DNA of 64,000 bases from positions 1 to 64,000 of the forward strand of contig NZ_JAKVIO010000017.1 in NCBI RefSeq assembly GCF_022601895.1, written 5' to 3'. Below the pieces are notes generated by a model. It had not been told where the DNA came from and searched no databases. It saw only the letters and a list, made by a program, of their open reading frames with translations. Of the stretch, positions 44,249-51,801 are shown in pieces; the stretch's first letter is position 1; the number at the start of each line of letters is the position of its first letter. This DNA is from Sphingomonas sp. LaA6.9 (GTDB lineage Bacteria; Pseudomonadota; Alphaproteobacteria; Sphingomonadales; Sphingomonadaceae). The position numbers were made by a program, and so were the translations under genes.

Positions 44249-44303
44249 GCCGACGCCGAAAGGGGCGGATATGGCTGCGGGTTCGTCATGAGGGGGTGGC
44301 GTT

Positions 44304-44693
44304 ATGGGTTCAACATTTACAAATAGAATTGTTGTATTATCCCTGTTTTCTTTATTTTCAGGCGTTTTTCTGCCAGTATTTTGTTTTTACTTAAATGCCA
44401 AGCCCGTGGTGAATTTGGTGTGGGGAAATGTATACGCATTTGGGCCGATATTTATAAACTACATTTCCGTGCATTTTTTTGAAATAAATACGACATTATT
44501 GCCAATTTTACTTATCTATCCTTTATTAGTGATGTTTTTTATTATTCAAGTATCGCTGTATTTATCGGAAAAAAATTATGTAGGTGACAAAGTTATATTG
44601 TCAGCTCTTTGTTTAACTTTCTTGATAATCTCTCCGTCAAATTTTGCCGTAGAAAATGATCTTGTAATTTCCCCCGTTTATTTCGGAATGTAG
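44304..44693 (+). CDS. AT-rich orphan integral membrane protein
   Basis: 129 residues with three to four hydrophobic helices: VVLSLFSLFSGVFLPVFCFY, LLPILLIYPLLVMFFIIQVS and ILSALCLTFLIISPS. I recognise no family. The coding sequence is strikingly AT-rich, with AT-ending codons (TTA, ATA, TTT, AAT) unlike every neighbour. This points to recent horizontal acquisition. A GAGGGGGTGG stretch precedes the ATG. It is flanked by a truncated GIY-YIG gene on one side and anonymous DNA on the other; no mobility gene is visible. Confidence 0.55.
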   Translation: MGSTFTNRIVVLSLFSLFSGVFLPVFCFYLNAKPVVNLVWGNVYAFGPIFINYISVHFFEINTTLLPILLIYPLLVMFFIIQVSLYLSEKNYVGDKVILSALCLTFLIISPSNFAVENDLVISPVYFGM

Positions 44694-44942
44694 TATATTT
44701 TGCAATTGGAACGAAGGTGGAGGCGAGAGTTTCATCACTCGCGCTTAATTGGTTGCTGCCATCCCGGCCTGGATGAACAAGCGCCCAGTTTCACCAAGGC
44801 TGTCAGGGCAACGGAATGCCGGCGTGTCCGGAAATGCCGCTTTCGGGCAAAACTGCCGATGATCGGACACCGCTGATCGAGGCGGCCGAGTGACCCGGAA
44901 GGCGGGGCAGCGCTCCACACGCCTGTGAACCCCGATCTATGA

Positions 44943-46175
44943 TCAGCCCGCGCCGACCGCCGCCCCCTGCGGGCCAGCATCGCGCAATATGTCGGAGACG
45001 CGTTCGCGTAGCCTGCCCTCGGCGGTTTCGGCATAGGGAACCGCGTCTTCCAGCGACATTTCGGTATACATCACCCTGCGTTCCGCGCTGACCGGCGGGG
45101 TCGCCTCATGCAGCGTGCAGGAAAGATGGACCGTGAGGTCGCCGGGCTCGGTCGGCACGCTGATCCGCGGCAGATAGGGCGCGGTCTTTGCGATCTCGAC
45201 GGGCATGGCGACGCGGTGCGAGCCCGCGATGACGCGCAGGCATCCGTTCTCCTCGCTCGTCGGCGTCAATGCGATGCCGATCGTGCGGCGCGCGCAGCTA
45301 TAGGCGTGACGCCCCAGATGACAATCGCGGTGAAAGGTGACGTCCGATGGGCCGGCGACCACGCCGACCGGCTTGAACAGCGCCTCGATGATCCGCCCCT
45401 CCACGGGGGCGACCCTCAATCTGTCGTCCCCTGCAATGAGGAGGCGCAACTGCGTCCATGTTTCGCTCGACAGGATGCGCGAGGTCGTCGGCGAGTGTTC
45501 GACAAATTCCTGCAATCGCACGCAGCGGCGCGAACCATCACCCAGCCCAGCCCACCAGGATTTGCCGTCGCCTTCGTGATAATGGGGCAGGGCGCGATCC
45601 ATCTCGGCGGAGATTTCCGCCATGTCGGCGGGATCGAGCCAGCCGCGCAGATGCAGATAGCCCGCCTCGGCCAGAAAATGGATGATGTCCTGCGGATCGT
45701 CCGTGGGCGTGAAGCAGCGGTTGAAGTCAAGCGGCGCGCCGTGCCGGTCGGCAAAGGTCAGGCCATTGGCCGCGACCGGCCAGCCCTCCAGCAGCGCGTG
45801 CGAAATCGCATCCCAGCACGACACGTCGCGCACGCTGCCATTGCTGAAGGTCAGCGCGCGCGCGGTCATCATTCCGTTGATCGACAGCAGGTTCTGCGCC
45901 CAGTCCGAGAACTGGCCGGCGGACATGATCAGATGCAGCGCGTTCGGCGCCGCGCCCTGATATGCGCGTACCGTGCTGTCATCGCGCGCGATGGTCCAGC
46001 TTATGCTCTCGACCTCGATCGAAAGCGGCGGCGCCTTCAGCGCCGCGATCGCATCCGCCACGATCCCGCCATGCCGCGTAGCCAGTGCCGGAAAGTCGAC
46101 CGCGAAAAATGTCGCGGGGTCGATGCTGCGCTGTTCGGTTTCGCTGCGCGTTCGGCGGTCCAGAGTATAGGGCAT
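44943..46175 (-). CDS. Phytanoyl-CoA dioxygenase (PhyH) family protein
   Basis: 410 residues. The N-terminal 150 residues are unlike the family core. The PhyH domain starts near FLAEAGYLHLRGWLDPADMA. The Fe(II) facial triad is suggested by HRDCHLGRHAY (HxD) and the distal His in HLSCTLHEATPP, with the 2-oxoglutarate Arg in ERRVMYTEMS. It is thus a likely 2-oxoglutarate/Fe(II) hydroxylase of unknown substrate. The longer N-terminal half is unusual for simple PhyH. It starts 11 bases after the upstream tetR gene, forming a two-gene operon. Confidence 0.78.
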   Translation of the reverse strand: MPYTLDRRTRSETEQRSIDPATFFAVDFPALATRHGGIVADAIAALKAPPLSIEVESISWTIARDDSTVRAYQGAAPNALHLIMSAGQFSDWAQNLLSINGMMTARALTFSNGSVRDVSCWDAISHALLEGWPVAANGLTFADRHGAPLDFNRCFTPTDDPQDIIHFLAEAGYLHLRGWLDPADMAEISAEMDRALPHYHEGDGKSWWAGLGDGSRRCVRLQEFVEHSPTTSRILSSETWTQLRLLIAGDDRLRVAPVEGRIIEALFKPVGVVAGPSDVTFHRDCHLGRHAYSCARRTIGIALTPTSEENGCLRVIAGSHRVAMPVEIAKTAPYLPRISVPTEPGDLTVHLSCTLHEATPPVSAERRVMYTEMSLEDAVPYAETAEGRLRERVSDILRDAGPQGAAVGAG

Positions 46176-46185
46176 GATCCTCTCC

Positions 46186-46824
46186 TTATGTCCCGATCGC
46201 GTTGGCCGCTGGAGCCGTGTCGCCGGCGGAAGGCAGCAGCAGCGTCATCACCGCGTCCCATTCGGCGAGCAGGTCGAAGCCACCGTTCTCGCGCAGCCAT
46301 TGCTGGGCAAGGCCATCGAGAAGCGCGAGAACCTGCCGCGCCGTTGCGCGCGGGTTGGGCGCATGACCGGTGAGCATCGCGGCGAATTCGTCGAGCACCA
46401 TGGCCTCGCGCCGCCGGAAATAGGCATGTGCGGGGTGCTCGGCGTCCAGCGCCTCGGACTGGAGCACCGTGAACAGCCGCATGATCTCGGGCTCGGCCAC
46501 CGATCGCGCCATGATCGCGCGCAGCAATTGCAGGACGGCCGCGCGCACATAGATGCCCGTTCCTTCGGCTTCCTCGGCGCACAGGTCGACGTCCGCGGAA
46601 ACGATTTGGGCATAGCGCCGGTCGCGCTCCTCGAGGACTGCGACCAGAAGCTGTTCCTTCGATCCGAAATGATAGAGCAACCCGCCGTTGGTCAGCCCGC
46701 ACGCCTGCGCGACCTGCTGGACGGTAAAGCCGTGATAGCCGCGCTGGCCGATGATCCGGATGGCTTCGTCCAGAATGTGCCGGCGGCGCGCTTCGGCATC
46801 GTCGCGCTTCTGCTTCACTGTCAT
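46186..46824 (-). CDS. TetR-family transcriptional regulator
   Basis: 212 residues. The N-terminal helix-turn-helix region includes RRRHILDEAIRIIGQRGYHG followed by FTVQQVAQACGLTNGGLLYH and FGSKEQLLVAVL. The C-terminal ligand domain is all-helical. It is immediately upstream of the PhyH gene on the same transcript and downstream of a perfect TNACTNACNNGTNAGTNA-type palindrome, so autorepression plus control of phyH is the natural reading. The ligand is unknown. Confidence 0.9.
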   Translation of the reverse strand: MTVKQKRDDAEARRRHILDEAIRIIGQRGYHGFTVQQVAQACGLTNGGLLYHFGSKEQLLVAVLEERDRRYAQIVSADVDLCAEEAEGTGIYVRAAVLQLLRAIMARSVAEPEIMRLFTVLQSEALDAEHPAHAYFRRREAMVLDEFAAMLTGHAPNPRATARQVLALLDGLAQQWLRENGGFDLLAEWDAVMTLLLPSAGDTAPAANAIGT

Positions 46825-46844
46825 GGGTCTGCGCGTCCTGCATA

Positions 46845-46862
46845 ATGACTGACCAGTTAGTC
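46845..46862. promoter_or_regulatory. TetR-type operator palindrome
   Basis: TGACTGACCAGTTAGTCA fits TNACTNACNNGTNAGTNA exactly. The wider ACTGAC / GTCAGT arms extend to 46864. It lies 21 bases upstream of the tetR start codon, the usual place for an autoregulatory site. Confidence 0.75.
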
Positions 46863-46998
46863 AGTATTCTGTTTTCGCGGCGCAGGCAAGCGTTGGTGGC
46901 GGCGCTACGATGGATGGAGCGCACGGGGGCTTGGGGAATGCGTGGATATCGGGACGACGCGGAGCGTCGTCCCGATCGTCCGGAGTGGGCGGGGGATC

Positions 46999-47562
46999 CT
47001 AGCTGGCGGGCTCCAGCGAGAGCGCGAGCGTCTGCGTCGTAACCGCCTGCACCTGGTCCCCAACCTTGATGCGCTCCAGCTGCTTCGGGTCCATGACGGT
47101 CATGTCCACGGTCCGCGTCGCGCCACGCAGGGTCACGATGCCTGTCGCCTTGTCCACCTTGATGACATCCCCCGTCAGCACGACTTTCGAGGTTGCCTGC
47201 TTGCCGGAATCGCTGGCCTCCTCGCGGCGACCGACGGGCTGCTTCCCTTTCTTCAGCAACGTGACTTCGATCGATTCCTGATAGTCGGCGACCACCTTGT
47301 CGCCGACCTTGACGCTTGCGAGATTCCTGACCTCGGGGCCCGCGGTCAGGCTCACGGTCTCGCCGTCGGGCGCAAGCAGCGAGACCTCGCGGGTGCTCTG
47401 GTTGATGCTGGTGACCGTCGCCTCGCGCCGCAGCTTCGAATAATACTGGACCTTGCCCGGGCTCACTTCGACCTTGCTGTCATCGGTATTCGCTGTCTGC
47501 GCAACGGCGCCCGTGGCCAGCAGTGCCAGTACGGCAGCGACCGAGAAAAAAACTGGCTTCAT
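46999..47562 (-). CDS. Periplasmic beta-rich hypothetical protein
   Basis: 187 residues. The signal peptide is MKPVFFSVAAVLALLATGAVA-QT. The mature part has two similar beta modules: REATVTSINQSTREVSLLAP with VRNLASVKVGDKVVADY, then LTGDVIKVDKATGIVTLRGA with LERIKVGDQVQAVTTQTLA. This internal duplication of an 'I-x-x-(V/I)-x-(V/K)-G-D-x-V' unit resembles small OB-like periplasmic proteins. No function is proposed. It is monocistronic. Confidence 0.6.
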   Translation of the reverse strand: MKPVFFSVAAVLALLATGAVAQTANTDDSKVEVSPGKVQYYSKLRREATVTSINQSTREVSLLAPDGETVSLTAGPEVRNLASVKVGDKVVADYQESIEVTLLKKGKQPVGRREEASDSGKQATSKVVLTGDVIKVDKATGIVTLRGATRTVDMTVMDPKQLERIKVGDQVQAVTTQTLALSLEPAS

Positions 47563-47905
47563 GAACAGGGCCTCCCGTCGAGAATCTGCGATAACGCCCG
47601 GAAGCGGACCATTGCCATTGAGCCGCTCAAACGGCGGACGGACTGGCGCGATGCGCGGGCGCCAGCAACGCTAGTGGGCGAGGCGTATGGCGGACATCGG
47701 CATTAACCCTTGGTAGCGGCCGGATTTCCCCCGAGAGGCCGCTGGTGCGGTTTCCGAAGGCTGTCCTACATCGCGCGCGCCTGCCATTGTCGCCGCGAAC
47801 GCGACTCGCGCGCGAAAATCAGGGATCCGAAGCAGATGGCGTTTTGTGAGAAGTTTGTGAATCTAAGTGAAGTTAGCGGCAGCCGCGGCCGGGGGGCGTT
47901 CGCCC
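47563..47905. other. Intergenic region, 343 bp, no recognisable feature
   Basis: Between divergent genes. No RNA gene, repeat or convincing small ORF is seen. It must contain both promoters; I cannot place them with confidence. Confidence 0.5.
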
Positions 47906-48661
47906 GTGACTGAGCTGAAAACCGCACATTTCAACAGCTTCGACGACACAGAACTCGCGTGGCATGAAATGGGGGAGGGGCGGCCGCTCGTCCTCATCCA
48001 TGGCTATTTCTCCAACGCGATGACCAATTGGGTGCGCTACGGGCATGCAAAGCTGCTCGCGGATGCCGGTTTCCGGGTCATCATGCCCGATCTGCGCGCG
48101 CATGGCGAAAGCGCGAAGCCCCACGACCTCGCGGCCTATCCGCGCGACGTGCTGGCGCAGGATGGCTTTGCGCTGATCGCGCATCTCGGGCTCACCGACT
48201 ATGATCTTGCGGGCTATTCGCTTGGCGGCCGCACGAGCGTGCGGATGCTGGCGCAGGGCGCGGCCCCGCGCCGGGCCGTGCTGTCTGGGATGGGGCTCGA
48301 TGGCATCCTCGATACCCAGGGGCGTGGCACCTATTTCCGCCACGTCCTGACCAATCTCGGCAGTTTCGAGCGCGGTTCTTCGGAATGGCTCACCGAGGCA
48401 TTTCTGAAGACGACCAAGGGCGATCCCGTCGCGCTGCTCCATATTCTCGAGACCTTCGTCGATACGACGCGCGAGGAACTGGCGGCGATCGATCGGCCCG
48501 TGCTCGTCGTGACGGGCGTCGATGACGACGATAACGGATCGGGCGAGGCGCTGGCCGGGGCGATCCCCGGTGCCGCCTTCCGCGCGATCCCGGGCAATCA
48601 CATGAGTGCGGTCACCAGGGCCGAACTGGGCCAGGCGATTCTGGACTTCCTCAAGTCTTGA
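47906..48661 (+). CDS. Alpha/beta-fold hydrolase
   Basis: 251 residues. The oxyanion/HG motif is RPLVLIHGYFSN, the nucleophile S105 is in GYSLGGRT, the acid is in TGVDDDDNGSG and the catalytic His in IPGNHMSAV. It is a cytoplasmic serine hydrolase (no signal peptide) of the esterase/epoxide-hydrolase-like clan; the substrate is unknown. The start is taken as GTG 47906 after GGGGGGCG. Another GTG at 47867 adds 13 low-complexity Ala/Gly residues and is less likely. It ends 68 bases before the M2 peptidase. Confidence 0.8.
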   Translation: MTELKTAHFNSFDDTELAWHEMGEGRPLVLIHGYFSNAMTNWVRYGHAKLLADAGFRVIMPDLRAHGESAKPHDLAAYPRDVLAQDGFALIAHLGLTDYDLAGYSLGGRTSVRMLAQGAAPRRAVLSGMGLDGILDTQGRGTYFRHVLTNLGSFERGSSEWLTEAFLKTTKGDPVALLHILETFVDTTREELAAIDRPVLVVTGVDDDDNGSGEALAGAIPGAAFRAIPGNHMSAVTRAELGQAILDFLKS

Positions 48662-48729
48662 CCCGTCACCGGGCGCGGTACAGTTTGCGCCGCATAGCAA
48701 TCAGGGAATCCAAAGGGGTCACCATAGAG

Positions 48730-50562
48730 ATGAAGTCGATGATTTCAGCGATCGCGCTGGCTGCCATGCTCGCCAGCGCGCCGCCGGCGCACGCCCAGAA
48801 AAAGGGACAGGAACCCGTCAAAGCCTTGACCGCCGCAGATGCCGATGCGTTCGTGCTCGCGGCTGAAAAGGAACTTTTCGACTATACGGTGGAAGCAAGT
48901 CGTATCCAGTGGATCAACAACACCTACATCACCGAAGATACCGATGCGCTGGCCGCCCAGAGCGGTGCCGAAGGCACCGAAAAGGCGGTGCGTCTCGCGC
49001 TCGAAGCCGCGAAGTTCGAGAAGGTTTCCGGCGTTTCGCCCGATACCAGGCGCAAACTCAACATCCTTCGCAGCGGGATTGTTCTGCCCGCGCCGACGAC
49101 GCCCGGCGCTGCGACCGAACTGAGCGAGATCGCGACACGGCTCAACTCCACCTACGGCAAGGGCCGGGGTACGCTCGACGGCAAGGAAATCAGCGGCTCC
49201 GACATAGAAGCCGCGATGGGCGAGGTCCGCGACCCCGCGAAACTCAAGGAGATGTGGGTAAGCTGGCACGACAATGTCGGCGGTCCGATGCGCCAGGATT
49301 ATGCGCGCATGGTGTCCATCTCCAACAAGGGCGCGGCGGAGCTCGGCTACAAGGATGTCGGCGCGATGTGGCGCTCGGCCTATGACATGCCCGCCGACGA
49401 GTTCGCGAAGCTGACCGACCGGCTCTGGGGGCAGGTCAAGCCGCTCTACGATGAACTCCACTGCTATACGCGAGCCAAGCTGAACGAGAAATATGGCGAC
49501 GCCGTCCAGTCGAAGGCCGGCCCGATCCGCGCCGACCTTCTCGGCAATATGTGGGCGCAGGAATGGGGCAATATCTACGATATCGTTGCGCCCAAGGGCG
49601 TTGGCGACGTCGGCTACGACATCGGTGAATTGCTGAAAGCGCATGGCGACGATCCGGTGAAGATGGTCAGGATCGGAGAGGGCTTCTACAGCTCGCTCGG
49701 CTTTTCGCCGCTGCCGGACACGTTCTGGAAGCGCTCGCAGATCGTCAAACCCGCCGATCGAGAGGTCGTCTGCCATGCCTCGGCATGGGATATCGACAAC
49801 AAGGACGATCTGCGCATCAAGATGTGCACCAAGGTGAATTCGGACGACTTCGTCACGATCCATCACGAGCTCGGGCACAACTACTATCAGCGCGCTTACA
49901 ACAAGCAGCCGTTCCTCTATCTCAACGGCGCCAATGACGGGTTCCACGAGGCGATCGGCGATTTCGTCGCGCTCTCGATCACGCCCGATTATCTGGTGAA
50001 TATCGGTCTGCTCGATCAGTCGAAGGTGCCTTCGGAGGACAAGGACCTCGGCCTGCTGCTCCGTCAGGCGATGGACAAGGTGGCGTTTCTTCCGTTCAGC
50101 CTCCTCGTGGACAAATGGCGCTGGGGCGTGTTCAGCGGCGCGATCCCTGCCAAATATTACAACAAGGCCTGGACCGACCTCAGGCTCCAATATCAGGGCA
50201 TCACGCCCCCGGTGGAGCGCAGCGAGGCCAATTTCGATCCCGGAGCGAAATACCACATCCCTGGTAACACGCCCTATACGCGCTACTTCCTCGCGCGGAT
50301 CCTGCAGTTCCAGTTCTACAAGGCTGCATGCGAGCAGTCGGGCTGGAAGGGGCCGCTCCACCGCTGTTCCTTCTATGGCAACAAGGAGGTCGGCGCGAAG
50401 CTGGACGCGATGCTCGAAATGGGGGCGTCGAAGCCCTGGCCCGATGCGCTTCAGGCATTCACCGGAAGCCGCGAAATCGACGGATCGGCGATGCTGGCCT
50501 ATTTCCAGCCGCTCATGGGCTGGCTCAAGGAGCAGAACAAGGGCAAGCAATGCGGCTGGTGA
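48730..50562 (+). CDS. M2 family peptidyl-dipeptidase (bacterial ACE-like)
   Basis: 610 residues. A signal peptide (MKSMISAIALAAMLASAPPAHA-QK) precedes a single ACE-type helical domain. The zinc site HELGH (379-383, within IHHELGHNYYQ) and third ligand E407 (ANDGFHEAIGD) are those of angiotensin-converting enzyme. RYFLARILQFQFYKAACEQS is the conserved C-terminal helix. It should remove C-terminal dipeptides from peptides in the periplasm. Such ACE homologues occur in Xanthomonas and sphingomonads. ATG 48730 gives the clean signal peptide. Confidence 0.92.
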   Translation: MKSMISAIALAAMLASAPPAHAQKKGQEPVKALTAADADAFVLAAEKELFDYTVEASRIQWINNTYITEDTDALAAQSGAEGTEKAVRLALEAAKFEKVSGVSPDTRRKLNILRSGIVLPAPTTPGAATELSEIATRLNSTYGKGRGTLDGKEISGSDIEAAMGEVRDPAKLKEMWVSWHDNVGGPMRQDYARMVSISNKGAAELGYKDVGAMWRSAYDMPADEFAKLTDRLWGQVKPLYDELHCYTRAKLNEKYGDAVQSKAGPIRADLLGNMWAQEWGNIYDIVAPKGVGDVGYDIGELLKAHGDDPVKMVRIGEGFYSSLGFSPLPDTFWKRSQIVKPADREVVCHASAWDIDNKDDLRIKMCTKVNSDDFVTIHHELGHNYYQRAYNKQPFLYLNGANDGFHEAIGDFVALSITPDYLVNIGLLDQSKVPSEDKDLGLLLRQAMDKVAFLPFSLLVDKWRWGVFSGAIPAKYYNKAWTDLRLQYQGITPPVERSEANFDPGAKYHIPGNTPYTRYFLARILQFQFYKAACEQSGWKGPLHRCSFYGNKEVGAKLDAMLEMGASKPWPDALQAFTGSREIDGSAMLAYFQPLMGWLKEQNKGKQCGW

Positions 50563-50610
50563 GGGCGTCCTGATGACCGTTCGGGGGGACGGTCAACGCC
50601 GGAGACGGGC

Positions 50611-51801
50611 GTGGTAAGCACCGCGCTCGTTGTCCTGTTCGTGCTTGCGACGACCAGCGCAATACTTTGTTGTGCGCTGACACTTGCCTGGCTTCATTTC
50701 GGGCGGCAGCGCCACGCGCTGACATGGGCGCTGGCCTATGGTGGCGGGACGCTGCAATGGGCGTTGAACGCGGTCACGCTGGTGTTGCTGCCGGGCCATC
50801 CGGCGATGATCTTGCTCGGCGCGCTGCTGATACTGACGAATAGCTCGCTCATCGCCATCGGCAGTCGCCAGCGCGCAGGCTTGCGGCCCTATGTGGGCAG
50901 ATTCGCGAGCGGCGTGGCGATCACAGGCGCCGCGATCGCGGTCGTCATGCTGGTGTTCCAGCATTTCGGCATGCGTATCGCAATCACCAATCTCTACATC
51001 GCATCCATGACCGTGATCGCGATCATGGCGGTGCTGCCGCAAAAGCACCGGGCGCGACCGCCAGAGATCGCATTCATGGTCATGCTTGCGATTTTCGGCA
51101 TGTATCAGCTGGCTTTGGCCGCGCTCGGCATCACCATAGGAGCCGAGGCCGATCCCGCGGGCATTGACCGCTTCCGCGCGTTTCTTGTCCTCGGGTTGCC
51201 GCCCATCCATATCGGCACCGGTATCGCCACATTGTTCCTGCTCGCCGGTGATCTGGCCGACGGCGTGCGTGCGCTGGTCACGCGTGACCCGCTCACCGGC
51301 AACCTTAATCGCCGGGGGATCGAGCAGGCGGCCGTCGGCGCCATCGCCAATGCGCGACGTCACGGCCGTCCGCTCACTGTCGTGATGAGCGACATCGATC
51401 GGTTCAAGAGGATCAACGATCGCTTCGGTCACGCAGCGGGTGATCGGGCGCTGATCGCCTTTGCCGACCATGTTCACGCCTCGGTCCGCGAGGAGGATTT
51501 GTTCGGCCGCATGGGCGGCGACGAATTCTGCCTGTTGCTGATCGACATAACGCCCGCCGACGCTGCCGCCGCGATCGAGCGTACGCGCCAGGAACTGCAG
51601 CAACTGGAGATTTCCGGTCTCCCGGGCTGCAGCATTACCGCGAGCTTCGGGATTGCCGCGTTCGATCCCGGCGATGTCGGCTTTGGCGATATGCTCCACC
51701 GCGCCGACATCGCGTTGCTCGAGGCCAAGATGGAGGGGCGGGACCGGCTCGTCGTTGCGCCGACGCCCAAGCCGAGGATCAGCGGAACGGAGGTTCGTTG
51801 A
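50611..51801 (+). CDS. Membrane-bound diguanylate cyclase
   Basis: 396 residues. Six to seven membrane helices (about 1-215) resemble a MASE-type sensor, followed by one GGDEF domain (about 225-390). The active site is FGRMGGDEFCLLL. An inhibitory I-site RxxD lies five residues before it (REED-LFGRM-GGDEF), so product inhibition by c-di-GMP is expected. SDIDRFKRINDRFGHAAGD is intact, so the enzyme should be active. The start is GTG 50611 after CGGAGACGG. The 3' end overlaps the convergent amn gene by 23 bases. Confidence 0.9.
   Translation: MVSTALVVLFVLATTSAILCCALTLAWLHFGRQRHALTWALAYGGGTLQWALNAVTLVLLPGHPAMILLGALLILTNSSLIAIGSRQRAGLRPYVGRFASGVAITGAAIAVVMLVFQHFGMRIAITNLYIASMTVIAIMAVLPQKHRARPPEIAFMVMLAIFGMYQLALAALGITIGAEADPAGIDRFRAFLVLGLPPIHIGTGIATLFLLAGDLADGVRALVTRDPLTGNLNRRGIEQAAVGAIANARRHGRPLTVVMSDIDRFKRINDRFGHAAGDRALIAFADHVHASVREEDLFGRMGGDEFCLLLIDITPADAAAAIERTRQELQQLEISGLPGCSITASFGIAAFDPGDVGFGDMLHRADIALLEAKMEGRDRLVVAPTPKPRISGTEVR

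Noticed and set aside
48745-50550. Minus-strand open frame of about 600 codons opposite the M2 peptidase
   Set aside because: Antisense shadow. The sense gene has signal peptide, HELGH site and proper length.
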